This document shows, one piece after another, positions 36,355-45,508 of a stretch of 64,000 nucleotides of DNA (positions are counted from its first letter, which is position 1; each line of letters begins with the position of its first letter). The position numbers were made by a program, and so were the translations under genes. Source of the DNA: Kaistia terrae (GTDB lineage: Bacteria > Pseudomonadota > Alphaproteobacteria > Rhizobiales > Kaistiaceae); assembly GCF_026344005.1 (NCBI RefSeq), contig NZ_JAPKNH010000005.1, forward strand, positions 62,001 through 126,000, written 5' to 3'. The notes beneath the pieces were generated by a model. It saw only the letters and a program-made list of their open reading frames with translations. It was not told the DNA's origin and searched no databases.

Positions 36355-37203
36355 TCAGGCGTTGACGTCGACCTTCCAGGAGGTCAGCCACTGCTCGAGC
36401 CGGACGAGGGCGTAATTGGCGAGAATTCCAAGCAACGCCAGGATGATCACGCCGACATAGAGCAGGTGGATACTCATCAGATATTGCGAGTTGACGACCA
36501 GATAGCCGAGCCCGCTATTGGCGCCGACCATCTCGGAGACGACCAGCATCAGGAACGAATAGGTCACCGCCAGGCGCATGCCGGTTATCAGCGACGGGAT
36601 CGACGAGGGAATGACGACCCGCACGAACAATTGCCGGTCATTGAGCCCGACCGAGCGGGCGTATTTGACCAAGGCCGGATCGACATAGCGGATGCCGCTA
36701 ATGGTGCCGAGCAGGATCGGCCAGACCACTACCCAGTAGATGATCGCCACCTTGGTCAGATAGCCGATGCCGAAAAACAGGATGAAGACGGGGAATAGCG
36801 AGACCGGATTGGTTTGACGCAGCAGTTGCAGCAGCGGGTTGAGAAAGCGGTCCACGCCCTTATACCAGCCCAGCAGGATGCCGAGCGGAACCGCCGTGAC
36901 CACGCCGAGCCCGAAGCCGCCGAGCGCCCGCAGCACGCTGACCCAGACATGCGGCCAGAGATCGCCGCTCGCCGCGAACTGATATCCCGCCACCACGACC
37001 TCGGAGAAGGGCGGCAGGAACGTCCGGTTGATGAGGCCGAGACGGGGCGCGAACTCCCACAGCAGCAGGAAGATGATGATGGCGGCCGACCGCTCGAAGG
37101 CGGCATAGGCGAACGACTTCAGCCTTGGACCGAGGCGCGATGGAAGATCGACGCCGCTGGCGTTGAGCGTGCCGGCATCTGCTGCGGGGGAATTGACGGA
37201 CAT
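36355..37203 (-). CDS. ssuC: Sulfonate/taurine-type ABC transporter permease
   Basis: This 282-residue inner-membrane protein has about six helices and the EAA-like cytoplasmic loop around KYARSVGLNDRQLFVRVVIP. It belongs to the SsuC/TauC family. With SsuA and SsuB it forms the importer of the organosulfur island. Confidence 0.88.
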   Translation of the reverse strand: MSVNSPAADAGTLNASGVDLPSRLGPRLKSFAYAAFERSAAIIIFLLLWEFAPRLGLINRTFLPPFSEVVVAGYQFAASGDLWPHVWVSVLRALGGFGLGVVTAVPLGILLGWYKGVDRFLNPLLQLLRQTNPVSLFPVFILFFGIGYLTKVAIIYWVVVWPILLGTISGIRYVDPALVKYARSVGLNDRQLFVRVVIPSSIPSLITGMRLAVTYSFLMLVVSEMVGANSGLGYLVVNSQYLMSIHLLYVGVIILALLGILANYALVRLEQWLTSWKVDVNA

Positions 37204-37250
37204 GGTTCGTCTCCAGGCGATCGGGGCGGGGAAGCGGGCGGGCGTTGCCT

Positions 37251-37796
37251 TCAGGCGTGAACCAGCCGCCGCTCGAGAACGTGGATCGATTCCTCAACCA
37301 GGGCGTCGAGGCGCTGGATCAGGACGGGATCCCGCAATTCTCCGTCAACCAGATCGCGATCGCTGGCATAGAAGGACGTCGGCAAGGTCGAGGCGTTGAA
37401 GAAGCCAAACAACGGCCGCAGCTGATGTTCGACGACCAGCGCGTGACGATCGCCGCCACCGGTCGCGGTGATCGCAATAGGCTTGCGCACCAACGCCTTG
37501 ACGTCGATCAGGTCGAAGAAGAGCTTGAACAGGCCGGAATAGGATCCCTTGTAGACCGGCGACCCCACCACAAGCAGGTCGGCCTGCTCGACAGCCGCCA
37601 ATGCGCGGTCGAGGTGATGGGGTAATCCATCGCGGCGTCGGGCGAGCGCAATATCCGGCGTCAGATCGATAATATCGATGAATTCGGATTCAAGTCTCGT
37701 CTTGGAAGACACCCGATCGACGATGTTCGACACCAATCGTCTCGTCTTCGAATTCTCGGACAAGCTGCCCGATACACCGACAATCTTTGCGCTCAT
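37251..37796 (-). CDS. NAD(P)H-dependent FMN reductase (SsuE/MsuE type)
   Basis: From the ATG at 37796 (GAGG six bases upstream) the protein has 181 residues with a flavodoxin-like fold. GVSGSLSENSKTRRLV is the FMN-phosphate loop, and VVGSPVYKGSYSGLFKLFFD is the ring-binding segment. It supplies FMNH2 to the luciferase-like monooxygenases. A second, related reductase lies at 39132, so the locus makes two. Confidence 0.87.
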   Translation of the reverse strand: MSAKIVGVSGSLSENSKTRRLVSNIVDRVSSKTRLESEFIDIIDLTPDIALARRRDGLPHHLDRALAAVEQADLLVVGSPVYKGSYSGLFKLFFDLIDVKALVRKPIAITATGGGDRHALVVEHQLRPLFGFFNASTLPTSFYASDRDLVDGELRDPVLIQRLDALVEESIHVLERRLVHA

Positions 37797-37805
37797 GGTG
37801 CCCTC

Positions 37806-37821
37806 ATGCATTTTTGTGCAT
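37806..37821. promoter_or_regulatory. Small inverted repeat upstream of the FMN reductase
   Basis: ATGCA-TTTTTG-TGCAT is a perfect 5-bp inverted repeat starting ten bases upstream of the reductase start. It could be a minor regulatory site or chance. Confidence 0.25.
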
Positions 37822-37880
37822 CTAGGCTTCCAGCTTTCCTTTCCTGTTTGAAGGGCGCGGTTTCCAACAATAGCGATTCA

Positions 37881-37930
37881 GCTACAATAAATTCGGCAAT
37901 CCGGCGATCCAGCAGCCAATTTATTGCAGC
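37881..37930. promoter_or_regulatory. Long inverted repeat between sfnG-like and FMN reductase genes
   Basis: GCTACAATAAATT (37881-37893) matches the reverse complement of AATTTATTGCAGC (37918-37930) at 12 of 13 positions, with a 24-base spacer. The AT-rich arms stand out in a GC-rich region and are not followed by a T-run on the minus strand. A regulator binding site or mRNA processing hairpin is likely. Confidence 0.5.
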
Positions 37931-37949
37931 GCAGCAACAATGGGATCAG

Positions 37950-39095
37950 TCAGGCCTTGGCCTGCTCAGGGGCAGGGGGCTCGGTCTCCACGAGCGGTTG
38001 CTCGCCTTCGAGCGCGCGTACCAGCGGGATGACCCGGCGACCGAAGAACTCGATGTCTTCCTTGAAGTGCAGAAAACCGAGCAGGATCAGGCCGACGCCG
38101 ACCTGCTTCAGCGCCATGATGCGTCGCGCGATGTGTTCAGGTGTGCCAATCAGGCCGGTCTTGAAACCGTCATTGCCCTGCACGAAGTCGGCAAGGCTGG
38201 ACTTCGCCCAGTTGCCCACGCCATCGCTGGTGTTGCGCCCCGCTTCACGCGTCGCATCGGCGAAGCGCTGGACTGCGTCCCAATCGGCCAGGCGGATGAT
38301 CTCGTCATAGGTCGCCAGCGCCTGTTCGCGGCGCTCATGCGCAATGGCGAAGGCGTTCACGCCAAAACGGACGGTGCGGTCCGCCGCCGCGGCATGGGCC
38401 TGCACCTCCGCGATCTGTGGCGCGATATCGGCGGGCGAACCGCCATTGGTGAGGTACCAGTCCGAATGCCGACCGGCCATGCGCCGGGCCGCGGTGGAGG
38501 AGCCGCCTTGGAAGATGGGCGGATGCGGCGCCTGGAGTGGCTTCGGGCGCATCTGGAAACCGTCGATCTGAAAATGGTCGCCATGGTGCGTGAAGGGCTC
38601 GCCCGTCCAGCAGCCCTTGAGAATCTCGATGAATTCCTCGGAACGGCGATAGCGCTCGTCGTGATCGAGCCAAGGTTGGCCCATCGCGGCGAACTGCGCC
38701 TTGTCCCAACCGCTCACAATGTTGATCGCGAACCGGCCACCGGACAGCACGTCGGATGTCGCGCCGATCTTGGCCATCACGGCTGGATGCCAGAGGCCCG
38801 TCAACACCGCCGAAATGATCTTGATCCGCCGGGTCCGCGCCAGGATGAACTGCGACAGCGCTACCGCCTCGTGCTGACCTTCGTCGAGGAACGTCGAGAC
38901 GAAACGGGTCGCCGTCAGGCCGTATTCGAAACCCGCAGCCTCCGCGATCTCCGCCAGTTCGACGTTATAGTCGAGGTCCCAACCGAAGCGCTGTTCGATG
39001 CGGCTTGCCAGATAGCCTGTGCTGACCGCCGGCACCCAGTAGGCGAAACGCATCGGCTCGGCGGCGGACGAAAGCCGCGGATTGCCTCGCGTCAT
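37950..39095 (-). CDS. sfnG: FMNH2-dependent dimethylsulfone monooxygenase (SfnG-like)
   Basis: This 381-residue luciferase-like monooxygenase has MRFAYWVPAVSTGYLASRIE, GRFAINIVSGWDKAQFAAMG and HPPIFQGGSSTAARRMAG, features of the SfnG branch. SfnG converts dimethylsulfone to methanesulfinate. That would link sulfone use to the sulfonate genes downstream. It lies next to the second FMN reductase gene. Confidence 0.85.
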   Translation of the reverse strand: MTRGNPRLSSAAEPMRFAYWVPAVSTGYLASRIEQRFGWDLDYNVELAEIAEAAGFEYGLTATRFVSTFLDEGQHEAVALSQFILARTRRIKIISAVLTGLWHPAVMAKIGATSDVLSGGRFAINIVSGWDKAQFAAMGQPWLDHDERYRRSEEFIEILKGCWTGEPFTHHGDHFQIDGFQMRPKPLQAPHPPIFQGGSSTAARRMAGRHSDWYLTNGGSPADIAPQIAEVQAHAAAADRTVRFGVNAFAIAHERREQALATYDEIIRLADWDAVQRFADATREAGRNTSDGVGNWAKSSLADFVQGNDGFKTGLIGTPEHIARRIMALKQVGVGLILLGFLHFKEDIEFFGRRVIPLVRALEGEQPLVETEPPAPEQAKA

Positions 39096-39131
39096 TGAAC
39101 CATCCTTCAGGTTTGGCCTGCGTTGCGCCTG

Positions 39132-39725
39132 TCATCCGACAGCGAGGGGCAGGCGTCCGGCGCTCGAGAACGAATCGAAGGAGAGGAGGGATCGCGCGCG
39201 CAGCGCGCCGACGGCTTCCGATGCCACTTGCTCCACGCGATCCGTGATCATGGGGTTGACGATGCGGTAGTCGCTGAAATCGCTCTCGACGGCGAATATC
39301 GTTGTCGGGACGGTCATCGCCTTGAAGAAGCCGAACAGGGGCCGCAGGTGGTGCTCGATGACAAGAGCATGCATCGGCGTACCACCGGTCGCGGTCAATA
39401 TAACAGGAACGCCGGTCAGCGCGTGGTGGTGCACGAGGTCCAGAAGATGCTTGAGCGCCCCGGTATAGGCGGCGCGATAGACTGGCGTGCCGACGACGAG
39501 CACGTCAGCGCGCTCGATCAGGCGGACCAGTTCCTTGGCCTCGCCCTGGAGGCGATCCGGTGTCAGGGCGGCGAAGACAAGTGGCGCTGCGTCGACGAGC
39601 TCGATGAGCCGGGTGTTGGCGCCAGTTCTCGCTTCGAGAACCTTCAAAATCTCGCCGACCAGCACCGCAGTCCGCGAGGGTCTCGTAACATTTCCGGCGA
39701 TTCCGACGATTGAAAGCTCAGTCAT
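39132..39725 (-). CDS. msuE: NAD(P)H-dependent FMN reductase (MsuE-like)
   Basis: This 197-residue flavodoxin-fold reductase has IVGIAGNVTRPSRTAVLV at the FMN loop and VVGTPVYRAAYTGALKHLLD, matching MsuE/SsuE family members. It is the first gene of the minus-strand organosulfur operon. Its upstream 183 bases are shared with the divergent peroxiredoxin-like gene and should hold the operon promoter. Confidence 0.86.
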   Translation of the reverse strand: MTELSIVGIAGNVTRPSRTAVLVGEILKVLEARTGANTRLIELVDAAPLVFAALTPDRLQGEAKELVRLIERADVLVVGTPVYRAAYTGALKHLLDLVHHHALTGVPVILTATGGTPMHALVIEHHLRPLFGFFKAMTVPTTIFAVESDFSDYRIVNPMITDRVEQVASEAVGALRARSLLSFDSFSSAGRLPLAVG

Positions 39726-39908
39726 GATCCGTCAAACGCGTTCGCCTTCGAAAGTACAACAGGTGAGTGAATATGCTGCCCACGCTGGAAACTCGCAAAG
39801 TACAGATCGAGCGAAGTAGCGGTTCGATTAGAAAAATGTCGCGTTCAATTCGCTTTCTGCCAGGGAAGCTGCCTCGACAACCACCTTTCATCACGATCTG
39901 ATTGCGCC

Positions 39909-40568
39909 ATGCATGCCAAACCCAATGCTGAGAAGCCTCGCAGCAACCAGGCGACCGTCTCTGGCGATCAGGTTGTCGCCCAGCACGCCTATGCCGCCTT
40001 CGTTGCCGATCGATCGCAGGACTTCGAGCCACTACGCTGGTTGCCGCGAGGAACGGTCGTGGACCTGCCATTCCTCGACTCGGTGGACGATCTGCCAATC
40101 GATCTCGATGCCCATTGTCAGGGGCGAAGGGCCGTCCTCATCTTCTATCCTGGCGGGTGGGAGGGGGCCTCGAATATCGCGCTGCGGACGTTCCAGGCAG
40201 AGGTGGCGAGGTTCGAAGCCGCATCGGTCAGACTTGTCGCCGTGACCCCCGAGCTACCGCACTTCGCGCGTCAGACATCGGATCGGAATGGTTTGAGCTT
40301 CGCCGTGGCTGTCGATCAGGCCTGTCGGTTCACGCGCTCGCTCGGCTGTGGCTTCAAGCTGCCCGTTCCGCTGCGGCGCATCGTCCGGGATCATGGCCTG
40401 CGCCTCAACATCTGGAACGGCGAGGGAAGTTACAATTTGCCGATGCCGGTCGTGCTGTTGCTCGACAAGGGGCGCCGCGTGCGCTGGATCGATACCGCCC
40501 ATGCGGTTGACGCGCTGGATCCGGAGCGCGTGCTGAGAGCGATCGTTCATCTCGGCAGCGATGAATGA
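39909..40568 (+). CDS. Peroxiredoxin-like (AhpC/TSA) protein lacking the peroxidatic cysteine
   Basis: This 219-residue thioredoxin-fold protein follows the peroxiredoxin-like layout. The strand AVLIFYPGGW should be followed by CPYC as in GGWCPYC relatives. Here it reads EGASN, so both active-site cysteines are missing. The rest of the family pattern remains (VRLVAVTPELP, DRNGLSFAVAVDQ, LPMPVVLLLDKGRRVRWID). It diverges from msuE and the organosulfur operon. A non-peroxidase role is likely, for example in binding sulfur intermediates, but this is speculation. Confidence 0.8.
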   Translation: MHAKPNAEKPRSNQATVSGDQVVAQHAYAAFVADRSQDFEPLRWLPRGTVVDLPFLDSVDDLPIDLDAHCQGRRAVLIFYPGGWEGASNIALRTFQAEVARFEAASVRLVAVTPELPHFARQTSDRNGLSFAVAVDQACRFTRSLGCGFKLPVPLRRIVRDHGLRLNIWNGEGSYNLPMPVVLLLDKGRRVRWIDTAHAVDALDPERVLRAIVHLGSDE

Positions 40569-40832
40569 CGGCTCTGTAACTCCGAGGAAGCAACGCCGCG
40601 ATGTCGAAGGGCGCCCGCTCGCCCTCGGCGCATTAGCCCGACGTGACGAAGCGAACTCGCGCAGGGCGGTGGTGTCGCAACGCGCCGCATATGGCGTCAG
40701 CGGGCGCAACGGAAGTACGAATGTTTCCTTGAGAATTTGAAAATTGGGCAAAAGTTCCTGTTGGTTCGATCGATAATGAACTTAGATATTGGAATATAAA
40801 TCATTTGAATGTCATCGTGATGGAGATTAGGT

Positions 40833-41414
40833 GTGACCAAATCTGCGCTGATCGAACCCGTTAATGAAAAAAAAATTTCCAGACTTGAGAATATATACGT
40901 AATGGACCTTCCAAGCGACGTCGTTAAGTTGAACGAATCCAATCACGGCGAGAATTGGATTCGAGCTCTTTCGGTCAATCCGGATACGGCACGGCGCTTC
41001 GCCAGCTATTTCGGCAGCCTTTTCACGTCGGCCAAGACAGCGCGATTGCCTCTGCAGGAGCGGGAATTGATCGCCGTCATCGTCTCGGCCGAGAATGGCT
41101 GCGGACTCTGCGAGATCCATCACACCATCGCGCTCGGCGACCTGATCGATGACCACGCCCGGGCGCGGCGGATTGCGCTCGATCACCACCTAGCGCCGCT
41201 CTCGGACCGCGAGCACGCCATCGCTGCCTTCGCGCTCAAGGTAACACGCGAGCCGAAATCCATTGAAGCCGCTGATTTCGAGGCGCTGCGCGCCGTCGGC
41301 CTCGACGACGCCGATATTGTGGAAGCAGTCGAAACCAGCGCCTGGTTCAACCACACCAACCGCATCTTCATTTCGCTCGGCGTGATCCCCGACGCGAAGT
41401 TCTTCGCCCGCTAA
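40833..41414 (+). CDS. AhpD/carboxymuconolactone decarboxylase-like peroxidase-related protein
   Basis: This 193-residue protein has the AhpD-like motif CGLCEIHH preceded by a family glutamate (QERELIAVIVSAENG). It starts at GTG 40833 with GGAG seven bases upstream. The first ~80 bases are unusually AT-rich and include a run of nine As (40867-40875). It may act as a small alkylhydroperoxide reductase-like thiol enzyme. It could serve either the upstream peroxiredoxin-like gene or the sugar cluster; neither link is proven. Confidence 0.8.
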   Translation: MTKSALIEPVNEKKISRLENIYVMDLPSDVVKLNESNHGENWIRALSVNPDTARRFASYFGSLFTSAKTARLPLQERELIAVIVSAENGCGLCEIHHTIALGDLIDDHARARRIALDHHLAPLSDREHAIAAFALKVTREPKSIEAADFEALRAVGLDDADIVEAVETSAWFNHTNRIFISLGVIPDAKFFAR

Positions 41415-41517
41415 CTCCTTCGTCCGGTTCGCCTGCGCCGACGCCCCGCTTGGGCGATCGATCCGCCATGCCTGCGATTCCGTGTCCTCTCCCTTTCGAA
41501 CCCCCGCGAGTTCCACC

Positions 41518-42855
41518 ATGAGACGCATCGATCCAAGCAAGTTCCCGGATTTCACCAACCGCAAGGTCGTCGATCGCCATATGGGCAAACTCGATACGCA
41601 TGGCGTGTCGCGACGCGAATTCCTCGCCTTTGCCTCGGCCGCCGCGATTGCAACGACCGCTGCCGGCGCCCTTGGCTTTCCCAACGTCGCGCTTGCCTCG
41701 ACGAGCGGCAAGCTGGCCCATCTGCAGATCACGCGCCGGCTTGAATATTCGGTCGGTGCGGATGTCGGCGCGGTGGCGGCAGCCGAAGCGCTCGGGCTTT
41801 CGCACGCGTCGTTCGATGGCGAGTTGGATCCATTGCGGCAATTGAACCAGTTCGAACAGCAGGCAGCGGCCGGCACCAACGGCATCATCTTGCACGCTGT
41901 CGACGGGAGCGCGATCAAGCGCATCGCCGAGACCGCCAACCGCGACAAGATCTGGCTGACCAACACGTGGGGCACGCTGCCTTGGTTCACGCCTTTCGAC
42001 GCCGGCGACTACTGGACGCTTTATGCCGTGCCGGAGGAGCTTTCCGCCCATGGCGCTGTCACCACCGAGGTCGCCAAGGCGATTGTCGCCAAGTTCGGTG
42101 GCGGCAAGGTCGTCGGCGTCACAGGCATCGAGGGCAACTCGACCGATCTGATCCGCTCGCGCGGTCGCGACGCCGCGTTGAAGGCGTTTCCGACGATCGA
42201 ACTGGTCGGCGAATTGCCCGGCAAGTGGAACCGCGAGGATTCGCAGAAGGCGACGCAGGACCTGCTGTCGCGCCATCCCGACCTGGTCGGCGTCATTGGC
42301 CAGAACGACGATGTCGCGGCTGGCGTTCTGGCAGCCTTGAACGAGGCGGGCCGCAAGCCCGGCGAGGATGTCTTCGTCGGCGGCGCGGACGGCACCGATG
42401 CCGGCGTTCGGGCCATCCGCTCGGGCAAGATCGTCGCCACCAGCGCCAATGTGCCGGCCTATCTCGGCGGCCTGCTCACGGCGCGCATCTATGACGTTCT
42501 GAACGGCTATCAGCCCAAGGATGCCGAGCGCTTGCTTTACTGGCGCTCGGTGACGACGACCAAGGACAATGTCGACGGCTATATTGCGCGCTATGTCGAC
42601 AATAATGGTGTCGCGCCGTTCGACTATGCGCGCCTCTCGAAGGTCAAGCATCCAAACGACTGGGATCCGCAGGCGGAAATCTTCCCGATCGACATCGAGT
42701 CCGAATGGGCCGGCATTCCGAAGCCCGCCAACTGGAAGGCGCCGGAACGCTACGCCGCGATCTGGACCAATGGCGAAGCCGAGGCGGTTCGCGCCGACTA
42801 CGCCGCTCACTACAAGATCAAGTTCGACGGTCCATCGCCGAACGTCAAATCGTGA
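41518..42855 (+). CDS. Sugar ABC transporter substrate-binding protein with twin-arginine signal
   Basis: This protein has 445 residues from the ATG at 41518. SRREFLAFASAAAIATTAAG is a twin-arginine export signal at residues ~30-50, and the mature protein begins near ASTSGK. It has the RbsB-like fold, with GVIGQNDDVAAGVLAALNEA and VFVGGADGTDAGVRAIRSGK. It probably binds a sugar or sugar acid for the ATPase and permease that follow directly. Confidence 0.86.
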   Translation: MRRIDPSKFPDFTNRKVVDRHMGKLDTHGVSRREFLAFASAAAIATTAAGALGFPNVALASTSGKLAHLQITRRLEYSVGADVGAVAAAEALGLSHASFDGELDPLRQLNQFEQQAAAGTNGIILHAVDGSAIKRIAETANRDKIWLTNTWGTLPWFTPFDAGDYWTLYAVPEELSAHGAVTTEVAKAIVAKFGGGKVVGVTGIEGNSTDLIRSRGRDAALKAFPTIELVGELPGKWNREDSQKATQDLLSRHPDLVGVIGQNDDVAAGVLAALNEAGRKPGEDVFVGGADGTDAGVRAIRSGKIVATSANVPAYLGGLLTARIYDVLNGYQPKDAERLLYWRSVTTTKDNVDGYIARYVDNNGVAPFDYARLSKVKHPNDWDPQAEIFPIDIESEWAGIPKPANWKAPERYAAIWTNGEAEAVRADYAAHYKIKFDGPSPNVKS

Positions 42856-44510
42856 CGCTCGACGTTTTCAAGACAGCCCAGACAACGCCATCCGCCCTCG
42901 CGGGTGGCGTTTTTGGTGTTCCCGAAAATTCCGCACCCGCGATCGAAGTGCTGGGACTGACGCATGATTTCGGGCCGACGCGGGTGCTGGATTCCATTTC
43001 GTTCGCCGTGCCGCGCGGCACGATTGCGGGCATTGTCGGCGAGAATGGCGCGGGGAAATCGACCCTGTTCAACATCCTGTCCGGCCTGCTGCAACCGGCT
43101 CGCGGTTCGCTCCGGCTGCGGGAAAAAGACTATGCTCCGCGTTCCTATCGCCATGCCCTGGAACAAGGCGTTTCGCGGGTGTTCCAGGAGCAGGCGCTGA
43201 TCCCGGCGCTGCCGGTTTACGAGAACCTTCTGCTCGGCCATGAGCGAGCCTTCGAGCGAGGTGGCTTCCGCCGCCATGGCGCGATGATCGCCACGGCAAG
43301 GCGCATCGTCGACGCCGCCGAACTCGATGTCGATGTCACAGGCGAGACGGGCAGCTATGATTTCTCGGTTCGACAGAGCCTCGAAATCGCGCGCGCCTGC
43401 CTGTTTCCGAGCCTCGTGCTCGGAATCTCCGATCCTGTCGTGCTGCTCGACGAGCCGACCGCCGCTTTGGCGCGCGAAGAGGAGGCGGCATTCTTCCGCC
43501 TCGTACGCCGGCTTCGCCATCATGCAACCATCCTGTTCGTCTCGCATCGGCTGACCGAAGTCTTGGCCATCAGCGACAGCATTCACGTGCTGAAGGACGG
43601 CAGGCTGGTCGCGTCCCGTCTTCCGGCCGAGGTGGACGAGGACCAGTTGCACCGCCTGATGGTCGGTCGCGCGCGCGGCGTCGATTATTACAGCCAGCAG
43701 CAAGGCCCGATCCCGGTCGACGCGTCCGGTGTGTCGTCACGTCCGGTGCTCGCGGCCGAGGGCCTGTCCCTGGCGGGTGCCTTCGAGGACATTTCGTTCA
43801 GCGTGCAGCCCGGCGAGATCGTCGGCATTGGCGGCTTGTTGAATTCGGGAAAGACTCGCCTTGGTCGTGCCGTTGCAGGGCTGGTGACGCCGGCTAGTGG
43901 CACGATCCGCATTGACGGTGATCCCGTCGCCTCGATCCGCCCCGAAAGCATGGTGGCGCTCGGCGTCGGCTATGTCCCGGCGGAGCGTCTGACAGAGGGC
44001 GTGATCCCGGCGCTATCGATCGCCTGGAATGTCGGACTCGCCAGCGGCGATCGATTGACGACGCGGGCCGGGTTCTGGCGCAAGCAGGCGGAATCGTCGC
44101 TCGCCACGCGCGCCATCCAGGATCTGCGCATCCGCGCCGATGGCCCGGCGCGGGCGGTTGAGACGCTTTCCGGCGGCAATCAGCAGAAAGTGGTGATCGC
44201 CCGCTGGGCGGCGCGCCAGCCGAAACTCCTCGTTCTCGACAATCCGACGCGGGGTGTCGATGCCGGCGCGCGCGAGGAGATTTATGCCATTTTGCGGCGA
44301 TTGGCGGCGGCCGGTGTCGCCATTCTTGTGATCACCGACGATCTCGCCGAACTGATCGGGCTTTCCGACCGGATTTTCATTCTGCGCGATCGCCGGCAGG
44401 TCGCGGCTCTCGACGCCGCAGCCGAAACGAAGCCGACCGAGGAAGCGCTGGTCGCCCTGATGCTCGGTTCGCAGGCCTCTTCCCTATCCGCCTCGCAGAG
44501 GGTTTCCTGA
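42852..44510 (+). CDS. Sugar ABC transporter ATPase with two nucleotide-binding domains (RbsA/XylG type)
   Basis: From the GTG at 42852 (four-base GTGA overlap with the previous stop) the protein has 552 residues and two ABC domains. The first has Walker A GENGAGKST and Walker B VVLLDEPTAAL, but the signature is degenerate (FSVRQ). The second has a looser Walker A (GGLLNSGKTR), a normal LSGGNQQK signature, and LLVLDNPTRG, where the catalytic glutamate is an asparagine. One functional ATP site is likely. Confidence 0.88.
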   Translation: MTLDVFKTAQTTPSALAGGVFGVPENSAPAIEVLGLTHDFGPTRVLDSISFAVPRGTIAGIVGENGAGKSTLFNILSGLLQPARGSLRLREKDYAPRSYRHALEQGVSRVFQEQALIPALPVYENLLLGHERAFERGGFRRHGAMIATARRIVDAAELDVDVTGETGSYDFSVRQSLEIARACLFPSLVLGISDPVVLLDEPTAALAREEEAAFFRLVRRLRHHATILFVSHRLTEVLAISDSIHVLKDGRLVASRLPAEVDEDQLHRLMVGRARGVDYYSQQQGPIPVDASGVSSRPVLAAEGLSLAGAFEDISFSVQPGEIVGIGGLLNSGKTRLGRAVAGLVTPASGTIRIDGDPVASIRPESMVALGVGYVPAERLTEGVIPALSIAWNVGLASGDRLTTRAGFWRKQAESSLATRAIQDLRIRADGPARAVETLSGGNQQKVVIARWAARQPKLLVLDNPTRGVDAGAREEIYAILRRLAAAGVAILVITDDLAELIGLSDRIFILRDRRQVAALDAAAETKPTEEALVALMLGSQASSLSASQRVS

Positions 44511-44512
44511 TC

Positions 44513-45508
44513 ATGTCTACGCTCGCCAATGCGCCCGATGCGTCGCGATCCGGCGCCGCGCGAGCCTCCTTGCTGGCCCGCTGGCGCTCGCTATTGCCGG
44601 TGGGCGTGGTGCTGCTTCTGATCGTGGTCTTCGGGCTCACCTCCGATGCTTTCCTGACGCCGCGCAACTTCACCGCCATTGCCGGCCAGGCGAGCACGCT
44701 GCTGATCGCCTGCCTCGGCGCCAGCTTTATCGTCGTCATGGGCAGCATCGATCTGTCTATCGGCGCGGTCGTGCTGCTGACGGGCGCAGCATCCGTCCTG
44801 ACCCTGAATGCCGTGCCGATCGGCGCTGGTGCGGTGCTGGTTGGCTTCGGCCTCGGTGGCATCCTCGGCCTGGTCAACGGACTGGTCTTCGCCTTTGGCC
44901 GCATCCCGTCCTTTGTCGTCACGCTCGGCACAATGTCGATCTTCAGCGGGCTGGCGCTACGACTGCTGGATGGTCGCGCCATCGCCTATGATTCAGCCGC
45001 CTTCGAGACGCTGGCAATCGGCCAGTGGATCCCGCGCCTGCCGAATATCGCGCTGATCGCGTTGGTGCTTTGGGCCGTCCTGGTGGTCGTGGCGATGCAG
45101 ACCCGTTTTGGCCGCTATGTCTTCACGATCGGCGCTGGCGAGAGCGTCGCCCGCATCGCGGGCGTGCCGGTCCGTCGTTACAAGATCTATGCATTCATCC
45201 TTTCGGGCGCCCTTGCCGGCATTGCCGGATCGCTTGCGGCGGCGCGACTGAGCGCGGCCGGGCCGACGCTGGGAAGCGACCTGCTGCTCAACAGCCTGGG
45301 CGCCATCGTCATCGGCGGCACCTCGCTTGCCGGAGGCATTGGTGGCGTGCAAAGGACGCTGATTGGCGTCCTGATCATCGCGCTGCTCGACAACGGGCTC
45401 AATCTGAACGGCATCGATCAGTACACGCAGATGGGCATCAAGGGCGTCGTGATCATCGCCGCCGTGCTCGTCAGCCAGCCACTTGCCTCAATCCGGTCCG
45501 TAAAATAG
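44513..45508 (+). CDS. Sugar ABC transporter permease (RbsC type)
   Basis: This 331-residue hydrophobic permease has MGSIDLSIGAVVLLTGAASV and VIGGTSLAGGIGGVQR, hallmark segments of the ribose/xylose permease family. Its ATG lies two bases after the ATPase stop. It completes the importer. Confidence 0.9.
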   Translation: MSTLANAPDASRSGAARASLLARWRSLLPVGVVLLLIVVFGLTSDAFLTPRNFTAIAGQASTLLIACLGASFIVVMGSIDLSIGAVVLLTGAASVLTLNAVPIGAGAVLVGFGLGGILGLVNGLVFAFGRIPSFVVTLGTMSIFSGLALRLLDGRAIAYDSAAFETLAIGQWIPRLPNIALIALVLWAVLVVVAMQTRFGRYVFTIGAGESVARIAGVPVRRYKIYAFILSGALAGIAGSLAAARLSAAGPTLGSDLLLNSLGAIVIGGTSLAGGIGGVQRTLIGVLIIALLDNGLNLNGIDQYTQMGIKGVVIIAAVLVSQPLASIRSVK

